DNA of 10,569 nt from Candidatus Thiodiazotropha taylori (GCA_019100305.1 JAHRHW010000121.1:1-10569), one strand, 5' to 3'. Positions 1 through 7,174 are shown, numbered from the stretch's first letter. Notes: a model not told the origin generated them from the sequence alone. Made by a program: numbers and translations.

Positions 1-1
1 C

Positions 2-1300
2 TTGCCTCTGGTTGTATTTCTACCACCAATCTATGCAGAAGAGTTCGGCCTTGGGCTTACCGCAGTTGGTCTACTGCTTATGATGTCCCGCTTCTGGGAT
101 CTTTTTTCAGATCCGATCGCCGGATATCTCGGTGACAGAATTCTTAACAAGCCGGGACGCAGACGCTTGATGATCTACAGCGGCGCCCCATTGCTGCTGG
201 TTTCATGCTACATGCTGTTCATTCCCAATTCCACACCTGGCGGGCTCTATTTGCTGGTTTGGTCAGCTCTACTTTATACCGGTTGGTCGTGGGTGGTCAT
301 ACCCTATAACGCATGGGGCGCAGAACTCTCAACCGATTACTACCGAAGATCACAAATCACATCCATACGGGAAATCTATGTTCTTGCAGGAACAATTACG
401 GTCGTATCCTTACCTTTTCTACTCAACACCTTGAAGGACAGCGAGATACTTGCCTTGATCGGTCTGGTTTTCATTACCTTGTTCATACTCTCCATGCCAG
501 GTCTCATGTTGGTGCCAGACTTGACATCAACAATGAGAAGAACCGGATTCTTGGAAGGTTACAATCTCCTTGCTAACAATCAACCACTAAAAAAACTACT
601 GATTGCCTACCTCTTGAACGGAATTGCCAATGCGATACCGGCTTCACTCTTCTTACTCTATGTCGAGCATGTCCTTCAGGTGGATGAAAGCCGTTGGTTG
701 TTGCTTGGTATCTACTTCGCATCCGGCGTACTAGGACTATTGATTTGGATACCACTCGCCAAGCGGGTGCAGAAACATATCGCCTGGTCTGTTGCCATGC
801 TTTTCTCCTGTTCAGTTTTCATATGGGTACCCTGGCTGACACCCGGCGACTTCTATCTTTTTGCATTGATCTGCCTGTTAACCGGACTCAGTTTGGGCAT
901 TGACATGTCAATACCAGCCGCGATACAGGCCGATGTGATCGATATCGACCGGGCTGGTGGAGGCGGTGAACGGGCAGGTCTTTTTTTCGGTTTGTGGGGA
1001 ATGGCAACCAAACTCTCTTTGGCTTTGGCCATTGGCCTCGTCTATCCATTGGTTCAACTGAGCGGTTTTGATCCAGCACTACCCTCAACAACCGGCATAA
1101 CAGTCTTGGCCTTGGCCTATGGACTTCTACCGATACCATTCAAAGTTTTTGCCGCTTGGTTGGTTTGGCATTTTCCTTTGGACAGCCGTCAACTCTCGAT
1201 CATACAAAGGAGCGAAACAGGTAATGAAACTGAAAAACGCCTGGCTGGCAGGCCTTATGTTACTGATAACCCTGGGTTGTTCAAACATGAAACCGGTTGA
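2..1300 (+). CDS. MFS transporter, GPH (MelB-like) type, 5'-partial
   Basis: Inner-membrane secondary carrier of the major facilitator superfamily, most like the glycoside-pentoside-hexuronide/cation (MelB-like) branch. The reading frame is open to the left edge and the first visible residues (PLVVFLPPIYAEEFG) are usually about 20 residues inside these proteins, so the true start lies outside the window; the TTG at position 2 is not a credible start. About 432 residues are visible, with hydrophobic segments spanning most of the length. Family marks are RFWDLFSDPIAGYLGDR at about 30-46, which covers the helix II Asp that binds the coupling cation in MelB and the following cytoplasmic loop, then GRRR at 52-55 and PYNAWGAELS at 101-110. 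Substrate cannot be read from sequence. The last 26 codons overlap the start of the DUF3833 gene, suggesting co-transcription and coupled translation. From memory, carriers of this type sit beside DUF3833 and chalcone-isomerase-like genes in lipid-modification/ChrR clusters, so a lipid-related substrate is possible but unproven. Confidence 0.85.
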   Translation: MPLVVFLPPIYAEEFGLGLTAVGLLLMMSRFWDLFSDPIAGYLGDRILNKPGRRRLMIYSGAPLLLVSCYMLFIPNSTPGGLYLLVWSALLYTGWSWVVIPYNAWGAELSTDYYRRSQITSIREIYVLAGTITVVSLPFLLNTLKDSEILALIGLVFITLFILSMPGLMLVPDLTSTMRRTGFLEGYNLLANNQPLKKLLIAYLLNGIANAIPASLFLLYVEHVLQVDESRWLLLGIYFASGVLGLLIWIPLAKRVQKHIAWSVAMLFSCSVFIWVPWLTPGDFYLFALICLLTGLSLGIDMSIPAAIQADVIDIDRAGGGGERAGLFFGLWGMATKLSLALAIGLVYPLVQLSGFDPALPSTTGITVLALAYGLLPIPFKVFAAWLVWHFPLDSRQLSIIQRSETGNETEKRLAGRPYVTDNPGLFKHETG

Positions 1301-1754
1301 CTACGCCAATACAGTCCCTGAATTCGATCTATTTGAGTTTTTCGAGGGTGAGCAGCAGGCCTGGGGAGTTTTCATCGATCGTTTCGGTAAGCTTCGTAAA
1401 CGATTCCAAGTCACTATTGTCGGTACGATAGAAAATGACCAGTTAAAACTTGAGGAGTCATTTAATTATGACGATGAAACCACTGAGCAGCGTACCTGGT
1501 TGATAACACGTATCGACAAACACCAGTATACCGGCAGCGCCAATGACATCATTGGTACAGCTCATGGTGAAACTTATGGCAGCGCACTCCAGTGGCAGTA
1601 CCAGATGGACTTGACAATCGGTGGCAGTGATTGGCGTGTACACTTCAATGACTGGATGTTTCTGCTCGACCAAAACACGATGATGAACAAAGCTGTAGTA
1701 ACTAAATTTGGTTTCAAACTTGGTGAAGTCATTCTCTTTTTTAGAAAGGAGTAG
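1224..1754 (+). CDS. DUF3833 family lipoprotein
   Basis: A 176-residue protein of the DUF3833 family. I chose the ATG at 1224 because AAAGGAG lies at 1206-1212, 11 nt upstream, and because this start gives a lipoprotein signal: positive N-terminus (MKLK), hydrophobic stretch, then Cys19 in LITLGC. The -3 residue is Thr rather than the usual Leu, so the lipobox is slightly off consensus. The frame is open further upstream to 1119, but that extension lies entirely inside the MFS gene and would destroy the signal. Recognisable family segments are the FDLFEFFEGEQQAWGVFIDR stretch at about 34-53, a DDETTEQRTW stretch in the middle, FNDWMFLLDQ, and a C-terminal KFGFKLGEVILFFRK. The expected location is a periplasm-facing membrane leaflet. 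Molecular function is unknown; family members are encoded with cyclopropane-fatty-acid-synthase-like and amine-oxidase-like genes in singlet-oxygen-response clusters (recalled, not tested here). It overlaps the MFS gene by 77 nt and is followed 3 nt later by the chalcone-isomerase-like gene. Confidence 0.88.
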   Translation: MKLKNAWLAGLMLLITLGCSNMKPVDYANTVPEFDLFEFFEGEQQAWGVFIDRFGKLRKRFQVTIVGTIENDQLKLEESFNYDDETTEQRTWLITRIDKHQYTGSANDIIGTAHGETYGSALQWQYQMDLTIGGSDWRVHFNDWMFLLDQNTMMNKAVVTKFGFKLGEVILFFRKE

Positions 1755-1757
1755 ATC

Positions 1758-2330
1758 ATGAAGCAACGTAATAAATTAAAGTCAGTCACACTAGGTACTC
1801 TGTTGATATCGATATTGAGCATCGCTGGTGTTGCCAATGCAAATCAAGGCATCCAGATCAAAGATATCTATTTTCCACAGAGCCACACTTTTGAGAGTCA
1901 CCAACTCGAACTCTCAGGAGCCGGAATATTGACCTGGGGAATCTTGGTCGATCTGTACGCCGCCGCTCTCTACACGTCTCAACAGGAGAAACGAGAGGAT
2001 CAAAGACTGGTGATTCACTACCTGATTCCAATTAAAGCAAGCAAGATCAAACAGGTGGCAGAATCATTCATCCGCAAGCAGCAAGGGCCTGAGAAACTTG
2101 AGCGTATGCGTCCTGCCCTGGATCAGCTTCACAATGCGATGCAGGATGTAAAACCGGGTGACCGATACGCTTTGACCTTGAAGGATGACGATCGACTGAT
2201 ATTAGAGTTTAATGATTCAGAAGTCATCACACTCAGTGACCCCCTGCTCGCTGAGGCCTATTTGAACATCTGGCTGGGTAAGAATCCTATTGATAAATCC
2301 TTAAAAATGAGCTTGTTAGGTCAAATTTGA
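1758..2330 (+). CDS. Exported chalcone-isomerase-like domain protein
   Basis: A 190-residue protein with a chalcone isomerase-like domain of the bacterial exported type (PF16036-like). The N-terminus is a signal peptide: basic (MKQRNKLK), hydrophobic to about residue 25, likely cleaved after Ala-Asn-Ala at 26-28. The mature domain shows GAGILTWGILVDLYAAALY at about 54-72, the strand where chalcone-isomerase folds carry the 'g..r....vYv.alYl' pattern, and ends with AEAYLNIWLGKNPID, the family's closing motif. Bacterial members are not shown to make flavonoids; by analogy with the FAP relatives a fatty-acid or lipid-binding role is plausible but inferred. The start is secure: AAAGGAG at 1745-1751 overlaps the upstream stop codon, 6 nt before the ATG. 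It is the last gene of the three-gene cluster, and the 372-nt gap after it contains hairpins. Confidence 0.85.
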   Translation: MKQRNKLKSVTLGTLLISILSIAGVANANQGIQIKDIYFPQSHTFESHQLELSGAGILTWGILVDLYAAALYTSQQEKREDQRLVIHYLIPIKASKIKQVAESFIRKQQGPEKLERMRPALDQLHNAMQDVKPGDRYALTLKDDDRLILEFNDSEVITLSDPLLAEAYLNIWLGKNPIDKSLKMSLLGQI

Positions 2331-2702
2331 TTCATTTAGCCCGAATTATTCGGTTATGTCGGAATCCACTATGAGCGGACAGGGATTCCGGCATGATTCG
2401 CAACAGAAATTCAACTTGACCCAGGTTCTGTCAGCCGAAATCAACCACCCTGTTACCCTCTACTGGTAACACTTGACGCCAGCACCGTTGGTTTGCCAGT
2501 AGTCAGATGGTGCAGAGAACAACCCGATCATCCGTGCAAGAACATTAACCTGATATTGATTTTGGGCAAATTATTCCCCTCTATCTTGTGCCACCCCTTC
2601 TATGAACCCAATGGTTGTCGTAGAATCAGATGTAAAGAGCGCTGTGTCATACCGATACAGGCTTGAAAACCTGAAAGCACAAGACTGTTGGAATAGAACG
2701 AC
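2331..2702. other. Intergenic gap with hairpins, probable end of the transporter cluster
   Basis: There is no credible gene in these 372 nt. The first part holds two adjacent hairpins (separate entry). A further short inverted repeat, GTTACC/GGTAAC, lies at 2452-2457 and 2465-2470. A TAGAAT hexamer at 2621-2626 could be a -10 box for the LOV gene about 80 nt downstream, but the hexamer 17 nt upstream (TTCTAT) is a poor -35, so no promoter is called. The LOV gene has only a weak GGA as Shine-Dalgarno, which leaves its start less well supported than its domain content. Confidence 0.5.
2341..2394. terminator. Two adjacent hairpins, possible terminator or small dispersed repeat
   Basis: Just after the chalcone-isomerase-like gene, CCGAA (2341-2345) and TTCGG (2349-2353) form a tight 5-bp stem with a TTA loop. 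Immediately after, ATGTCGGAATCC (2356-2367) pairs with GGATTCCGGCAT (2383-2394) across a 15-nt loop. That stem is 12 bp with a single T.G wobble, and further G.T pairs could lengthen its base. Neither stem is followed by a T-run, so a classical intrinsic terminator is not shown. The position supports 3'-end formation or RNA stabilisation; a REP-like repeat is an alternative. Confidence 0.4.
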
Positions 2703-3158
2703 ATGAAGCATTTACCAATCAGTTTGCAACTGCTCAAGCAAGCTATAGATACTGCGAATGATGGCTTGGTGATCGCTGAGCGCGAGGGAGATGATACCAT
2801 TCTTCTCTATGTAAACGAGGCATTTGAAAGACTCACCGGATATGCAGAAGAGGAGATTCTCTACCAGGATTGCCGCTTCCTTCAGGGTGACGACCGAGAC
2901 CAACAGGCTCGTCAGTTGATTCGCGAGGCCATAGAGACCAATCAACCTTCACGAACAAGATTGCGGAATTACCGCAAGGATGGGTCACTTTTTTGGAATG
3001 AACTGAGCATCACTCCGATCATCAATGAAGAAGACGGTCTGACCTACTATATCGGTGTACAAAAGGATGTTACCCGGGAGGTTGAAATAGAGCTTAAGCT
3101 TGAGGAAGCCCAACAAGAGATTCAGAGATTGAAGAATCAACTCTCAAAACAGCAGTGA
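2703..3158 (+). CDS. Short LOV-domain blue-light photoreceptor
   Basis: A 151-residue stand-alone PAS protein of the LOV class, predicted cytosolic. The flavin-binding signature is YQDCRFLQGDD, with the photoreactive Cys at 57, Arg58 and Gln61. The canonical motif is GxNCRFLQ, so Asn is Asp here and the leading Gly is Tyr. The flavin-contacting Asn residues of the NYRKDG...FWN segment are at 89 and 99, and the Gln that relays adduct formation is at 120 (YIGVQKDVT). All residues needed for Cys-FMN adduct chemistry are therefore present. After the PAS core, from about 124, comes a charged amphipathic helix (roughly EVEIELKLEEAQQEIQRLKNQ) that should form a coiled coil, as the J-alpha helix does in short LOV proteins of Pseudomonas. 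No output domain is fused, so signalling would go through dimerisation or a partner. The gene appears monocistronic, with a weak ribosome site, and is bounded by gaps of 372 and 206 nt. I saw no clear promoter or terminator in the 206-nt gap after it. Confidence 0.9.
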   Translation: MKHLPISLQLLKQAIDTANDGLVIAEREGDDTILLYVNEAFERLTGYAEEEILYQDCRFLQGDDRDQQARQLIREAIETNQPSRTRLRNYRKDGSLFWNELSITPIINEEDGLTYYIGVQKDVTREVEIELKLEEAQQEIQRLKNQLSKQQ

Positions 3159-3364
3159 AACAAAAAACTGTTGACCACTCTGCTTCATCATTCCAACGTA
3201 TTGTGACCACGGGTTGATATACAAGTATGTCTCTTCTTGGGAATAGCGGACGCCAGGTTGAAATCAACTCCTGAGACACTCTATTTTCACGTAAACAACA
3301 TTATCAGGTTCTCCCAACTCTATCCACCAATCGAACAACACTCTCCTCAACCGGCAGGTATCGC

Positions 3365-4102
3365 GTGAATACACATTTTGGCCTGATAGTGATTGGCGAT
3401 GAAATTCTGTATGGTGACCGAGAGGATCGTCACCAAGCCCATTTTCGTTCATTACTTAAAGAACATGGCAGATTGCTCCACAGATGTTGGTTCATTCCTG
3501 ATCAGCGGGAGAGCCTGGTCAAGCATTTTCGATTCTCAATAGCTGATCAGTTACCGGTCTTCGTCTGTGGTGGCATCGGCGCCACCCCTGATGACTTAAC
3601 CCGCAGCTGCGCTGCTGAGGCATTCGAGACCCCGCTTCAGCGACACTCCGAAGCGAAACTGTTGATCGAATCTCAGTTTGGCGAAGCAGCCTACCCGACC
3701 CGTATCAAGATGGCTGATCTGCCTAAGGGATGTGAACTGATCCCCAATCCGCACAATCAGATTCCTGGATTCTCACTCAGTCATCACCATTTTCTCCCGG
3801 GTTTTCCCGAAATGGCGTGGCCCATGGCAGAGTGGGTGTTAAGGCAAAAATACCCGCAACAGGAGAACCGTTTTAAGCAAAGATCACTGTTGGTACTGAA
3901 TACCCCGGAAAGCGCTTTAGTCCCATTGATGGAGAGCATCAACCATCAATATCAGGATCTCAAAATGTACAGCCTGCCACGATTTGGAACCCAAGGCAGC
4001 ATAGAACTCGGCTTGCGCGGCGATGGGGATATCGATGGTGCTTTTGAAAAATTACAACAGCAGCTGACTAAACATAAAATAGAATTTCAATTATCCGGTT
4101 GA
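3365..4102 (+). CDS. MoCF-biosynthesis/CinA N-terminal-like molybdopterin-binding domain protein
   Basis: A 245-residue protein with an N-terminal MoaB/Mog (MoCF_biosynth) fold, as in the N-terminal half of CinA. Signatures are GLIVIGDEILYGDREDRH at about 6-23 and GGIGATPDDLTR at 69-80, the conserved nucleotide/pterin-binding loop. The CinA C-terminal nicotinamide-nucleotide amidohydrolase domain is absent; a roughly 90-residue C-terminal region instead resembles the COG1058 tail. A binding or hydrolase role on a pterin or nucleotide is implied by family only. I use GTG at 3365 because it places the VIGDEIL strand at the usual distance from the N-terminus; the upstream GGCAGG is only a weak ribosome site. 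The gene is convergent with the peroxiredoxin gene, with 4 nt between stop codons, so the two transcripts must terminate within each other's coding sequence or overlap. Confidence 0.82.
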   Translation: MNTHFGLIVIGDEILYGDREDRHQAHFRSLLKEHGRLLHRCWFIPDQRESLVKHFRFSIADQLPVFVCGGIGATPDDLTRSCAAEAFETPLQRHSEAKLLIESQFGEAAYPTRIKMADLPKGCELIPNPHNQIPGFSLSHHHFLPGFPEMAWPMAEWVLRQKYPQQENRFKQRSLLVLNTPESALVPLMESINHQYQDLKMYSLPRFGTQGSIELGLRGDGDIDGAFEKLQQQLTKHKIEFQLSG

Positions 4103-4106
4103 CAGA

Positions 4107-4574
4107 CTATCCGCTTGCCATTGCTTGTAGAATCTTTTCATACATGAACCGACCGTGACCTTTGGCTTTCACACTTCTGTAGATTGCTGCAACATCTCCC
4201 TGAGGATCGATGATAAAACTGTCTCTTTTTGCAACTTTGAATGGCCCCAGCCTGAAGAGTGACCCATAGGCCAGTACAACCCTACCCTCCCGGTCCGACA
4301 AAATTGGAAATTTCAATTGGTGTTTTTCGGCAAACTTTAGATGACTTCGATGGCTGTCCGTGCTGATACCGAGCAGTTCTACCCCCAGTGCCTGTAGGCG
4401 GTCATACTCGAAATTGAAACCACATACTTCAGCGGTACACCCAGGTGTATTATCCTTGGGATAAAAAAACAGAACCACCCATCTACCCAGAAAATCGCTC
4501 AATCGATACAAATTCTCCGATTGGTCGTAGAGTTCAAACCCGGGTGCCGGCTTGCCAATTTCAACCACACTCAT
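4107..4574 (-). CDS. bcp: Peroxiredoxin, Bcp/PrxQ type
   Basis: A 155-residue thiol peroxidase of the AhpC/TSA superfamily, Bcp/PrxQ class, predicted cytosolic and reduced by thioredoxin. It reduces hydrogen peroxide and organic hydroperoxides. The catalytic segment is FYPKDNTPGCTAEVC, with peroxidatic Cys46 in PGCT and Cys51 five residues later, the spacing of the Bcp resolving Cys. The later segments LGISTDSHRSHLKFAEKH, FPILSD and a KRDSFIIDPQG strand match the fold. I start at the ATG at 4572-4574 (MSVVEIGKPAPGF): it has GGA five nt upstream and gives the usual family length. The frame stays open to a TTG at 4598, but the eight added residues match nothing in the family. It is divergent from the SDR gene, sharing a 190-nt intergenic region with it. 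Confidence 0.92.
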   Translation of the reverse strand: MSVVEIGKPAPGFELYDQSENLYRLSDFLGRWVVLFFYPKDNTPGCTAEVCGFNFEYDRLQALGVELLGISTDSHRSHLKFAEKHQLKFPILSDREGRVVLAYGSLFRLGPFKVAKRDSFIIDPQGDVAAIYRSVKAKGHGRFMYEKILQAMASG

Positions 4575-4702
4575 TTTTCCGTTATCTCTGAGAATCAAAT
4601 TGACTGGAGTGTATCATTTTTTCCACCCACTGACTCAATCTCCAAGCTGATAGTTACCACATTTTCACCATGCTCTCTTGAGCCGGTTTTTCAAAAAAAT
4701 CG

Positions 4703-4735
4703 GGAAATTTCAAACCAATCGGCGGTCCTATAAAT
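4703..4735 (+). promoter_or_regulatory. Candidate promoter of the SDR-kinase pair (ECF-like and sigma70-like elements)
   Basis: In the bcp/SDR divergent region, GGAAATT at 4703-4709 resembles the sigmaE-type -35 GGAACTT. It is followed after 15 nt by GTCCTA at 4725-4730, which partly matches a sigmaE -10 (GTCTAA). An overlapping TATAAAT at 4729-4735 is a good sigma70 -10, but no good -35 lies 17 nt upstream. Either element would place the transcription start about 25-30 nt before the ATG at 4765. This is motif reading by eye only. Confidence 0.25.
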
Positions 4736-4764
4736 AAGCCTTATATTCACTTCCGGAGAGGATA

Positions 4765-5727
4765 ATGAAAATAGCGATTTTGGGTGGCACTGGATTTGTC
4801 GGGCACTATTTGGTGACTGAACTTTTAAATCAGGCAGACAACCCCACTCTTCTCATCAGAAATACCTCTGAAAACCGTCATGGGAAGAGTGAAAAGATCA
4901 CCTGGTATGCCGGAAGCCTGGATGATACAAACAGTCTTAAAGCCATGCTCAAAGGTATGGATGCAGTAATCTACAACATCGGTATCCTCAGGGCATACCC
5001 TGCTCAGGGAATCACTTTTGAAAACCTGCAGTACAAGGGAGTTGTGACAACCGCCGCATTAGCCAAGGAGATGGGCGTCAAACGGTTCATATTGATGAGT
5101 GCCAATGGGGTGGACCTTAAACTGACCCCCTATCAGCTGAGTAAAGCCGCGGCAGAAGATCACATCAAGCGTACCGATCTTGACTGGACCATATTCAGAC
5201 CATCTGTGATTTTCGGTAATCCCCATGGCAGAACTGAATTTGCCTCGATGTTGAAACGGGACATCATCGACCCACCCTTTCCTGCACCACTGTTTTTTGA
5301 AGGAATCAATCCGCAACATGCCGGAGAGTTTCAACTCTCACCTGTGCATGTAGAGGATGTAGCCAAAGCTTTTGTTCAGACCCTGCATCGACCGGAAACG
5401 ATTGGCAAAACCTATACCCTTGGAGGACCGGAGGATTTGAGCTGGAAAGAGATTCTAAAACGGATTGCTCAAGTCAATGGCAAATCAAAGATCATGCTGC
5501 CAGTACCTGCGATTGGTCCAAGCATGGCGGCAATGTTGCTTGATCGCTATAGCTGGTTTCCAATCAGCCGGGACCAGATACGCATGCTGACCAAAGGCAA
5601 CACCTGTCGTGGTGATGAGATTTTCAATCTCTGTGGTATCGAGCCCAAATCGTTCAGTCCGGACCATCTCCAATACCTGCTTAATAAACCTACCACGGGA
5701 GAAGATAAAACAGCATCTGCCTACTAG
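4765..5727 (+). CDS. NAD(P)-binding atypical SDR, complex I NDUFA9-like
   Basis: A 320-residue extended/atypical short-chain dehydrogenase of the NDUFA9/NmrA-like group. It opens with KIAILGGTGFVGHYLV, whose GGTGFVG (7-13) is the dinucleotide-binding glycine motif. VKRFILMSANGV (105-116) is the strand before the active site, and YQLSK (123-127) preserves the YxxxK pair, so catalysis is possible although many NDUFA9-like proteins are thought to be non-enzymatic. DWTIFRPSVIFG (140-151) is the usual substrate-side motif of the group, and a C-terminal YTLGGPEDLSWKEIL segment is also typical. The start is well supported: GGAGAGG at 4755-4761, a few nt before the ATG. The ABC1-kinase gene follows after 18 nt. 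That pairing suggests a role tied to quinone, complex I or membrane lipid, which is inference. The natural substrate is unknown. Confidence 0.87.
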   Translation: MKIAILGGTGFVGHYLVTELLNQADNPTLLIRNTSENRHGKSEKITWYAGSLDDTNSLKAMLKGMDAVIYNIGILRAYPAQGITFENLQYKGVVTTAALAKEMGVKRFILMSANGVDLKLTPYQLSKAAAEDHIKRTDLDWTIFRPSVIFGNPHGRTEFASMLKRDIIDPPFPAPLFFEGINPQHAGEFQLSPVHVEDVAKAFVQTLHRPETIGKTYTLGGPEDLSWKEILKRIAQVNGKSKIMLPVPAIGPSMAAMLLDRYSWFPISRDQIRMLTKGNTCRGDEIFNLCGIEPKSFSPDHLQYLLNKPTTGEDKTASAY

Positions 5728-5745
5728 AGCCTGTTAATCGTTATC

Positions 5746-7074
5746 ATGCGACAAGAATCAAATAACAAAATCATCCAGAGTCATGTGCCTGAAAGCCGAA
5801 CCGGCCGTTTACTCAAGTTGGGTCAACTTGCGGGTAATGTTGCCGGCGGCGCACTGACAGAAGGATTCAAACGAATTCTATCGGGGGGTGATAAGAGTGC
5901 ACCAAGCCTTCTTCTAACCCCGGATAATGCCAACCGACTTGCAGAGCATCTCGCCGAAATGCGTGGTGCAGCCATGAAACTGGGACAGATGATCTCAATG
6001 GAATCAGGTGATCTGCTACCTGCAGAGTTCAGTAAGATCCTCGAGCGTCTGCGCGAGGATGCTCACCATATGCCTCTGGGACAGGTGGCTATGGTGTTGG
6101 ACAGCAACTGGGGCAAATTATGGGAGCGGCAATTCAAGCGCTTTCACTTCACACCCATCGCAGCCGCCTCCATCGGTCAGGTCCACGAAGCAGTGACCAA
6201 GCAGGGTGAACACCTGGCGATCAAAATACAATACCCAGGCATTCGAAACAGCATTGACAGCGATGTTGACAATGTCGCCACATTGTTGAGATTGTTTCGA
6301 TTGATTCCGAAGGAACTGGATCTGAGCACCCTGCTTGCAGAAACAAAAACTCAACTGCAGAAGGAAGCTGACTACTTAAACGAGGCCACCAACACAATCG
6401 AGTATAAAAAGAGGATCAAATCCCTGAAAGGTTTTCGAATACCATCAACCGATCTGGAACGTTCCACTCACGAAGTTCTGGTAATGGAATATATACCGGG
6501 AAAACCGTTGGATGAGTTGGCTTCTCACCCTGAAGTGGTACGCAGAAGTGTTGCCCAGCGATTGGTGAAGTTGGCACTGCATGAGACATTCTGCTGGGGT
6601 ACAGTCCAAACCGACCCGAATTTTGCTAACTACCGCTATGACAGTCAGAGTGACCGGCTTGGACTACTCGACTTTGGTGCAATTCAGTTTTATGAGGAAC
6701 ATCGCACCCAGACATTCAATCACCTGTTTCAGGCAGCGCTGGAAGGGAATACCAAACAGATGGAACTGGCCGCCATGGATGTGGGTTACCTGAATGAACA
6801 GGCGACAGATCAATACAAAAATGCGGTGATTGGATTACTGAATTGCGTTACAGAACCGATAAGAACTTCTGGTGAGTATGATTTTGCCAATTCGGATCTG
6901 ATGACTCGGATGAGCGAACAGGCCATTGAACTGCGCTTGAATCAGAAATACTGGCATCTGCCACCTCATGATGTGCTGTTACTGCATCGTAAGCTTGCAG
7001 GCCTCTACCTTGCCTGTGTAAGACTCAAGGCCAAGCTTAACGTCAGAGCATTGGCACTTGAACTGTCGATCTAG
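5746..7074 (+). CDS. ABC1/ADCK3 (UbiB-like) atypical kinase
   Basis: A 442-residue member of the ABC1/AarF/UbiB/COQ8 family, atypical protein-kinase-like ATPases needed for ubiquinone production or quinone-lipid handling. The family's KxGQ motif is at 78-81 (MKLGQMISM). The Ala-rich nucleotide loop that replaces a Gly-rich loop is AAASIGQVHEA at about 139-149, the catalytic-type Lys is K160 (AIKIQYPG), and E213 sits in DYLNEATN. MEYIPG is at 247-252, the metal-binding segment QTDPNFAN at 288-295 and the DFG at 309-311. The QTDPN form is that of the ADCK3/COQ8 branch rather than the ADPHPGN form of classical UbiB, and the paired C-terminal transmembrane helices of UbiB are absent, so I would not call it ubiB. 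The ATG at 5746 has no clear Shine-Dalgarno; with 18 nt separating it from the SDR stop, coupled translation is likely. It is convergent with nhaA across a repeat-filled gap. Confidence 0.9.
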   Translation: MRQESNNKIIQSHVPESRTGRLLKLGQLAGNVAGGALTEGFKRILSGGDKSAPSLLLTPDNANRLAEHLAEMRGAAMKLGQMISMESGDLLPAEFSKILERLREDAHHMPLGQVAMVLDSNWGKLWERQFKRFHFTPIAAASIGQVHEAVTKQGEHLAIKIQYPGIRNSIDSDVDNVATLLRLFRLIPKELDLSTLLAETKTQLQKEADYLNEATNTIEYKKRIKSLKGFRIPSTDLERSTHEVLVMEYIPGKPLDELASHPEVVRRSVAQRLVKLALHETFCWGTVQTDPNFANYRYDSQSDRLGLLDFGAIQFYEEHRTQTFNHLFQAALEGNTKQMELAAMDVGYLNEQATDQYKNAVIGLLNCVTEPIRTSGEYDFANSDLMTRMSEQAIELRLNQKYWHLPPHDVLLLHRKLAGLYLACVRLKAKLNVRALALELSI

Positions 7075-7174
7075 AGAGCCTTGGGGTCATTATGGGCAGA
7101 TATGACGAATCCGAAATTATTATTCCTACAAATTAACTCGAAAATGTATTCTTTGATTGTGACTTCATATAGTT

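Noticed and set aside
1119..1223. Upstream extension of the DUF3833 frame
   Set aside because: It lies wholly in the transporter gene, lacks a ribosome site and would bury the lipoprotein signal peptide; the ATG at 1224 has AAAGGAG upstream.
3257..3268. GTTGA-AA-TCAAC mini-palindrome between the LOV and CinA-like genes
   Set aside because: A 5-bp stem with a 2-nt loop and no T-run is expected by chance and cannot fold well.
4575..4598. Eight-residue N-terminal extension of the peroxiredoxin from a TTG
   Set aside because: The ATG at 4572-4574 gives family length and has GGA at a usable distance.
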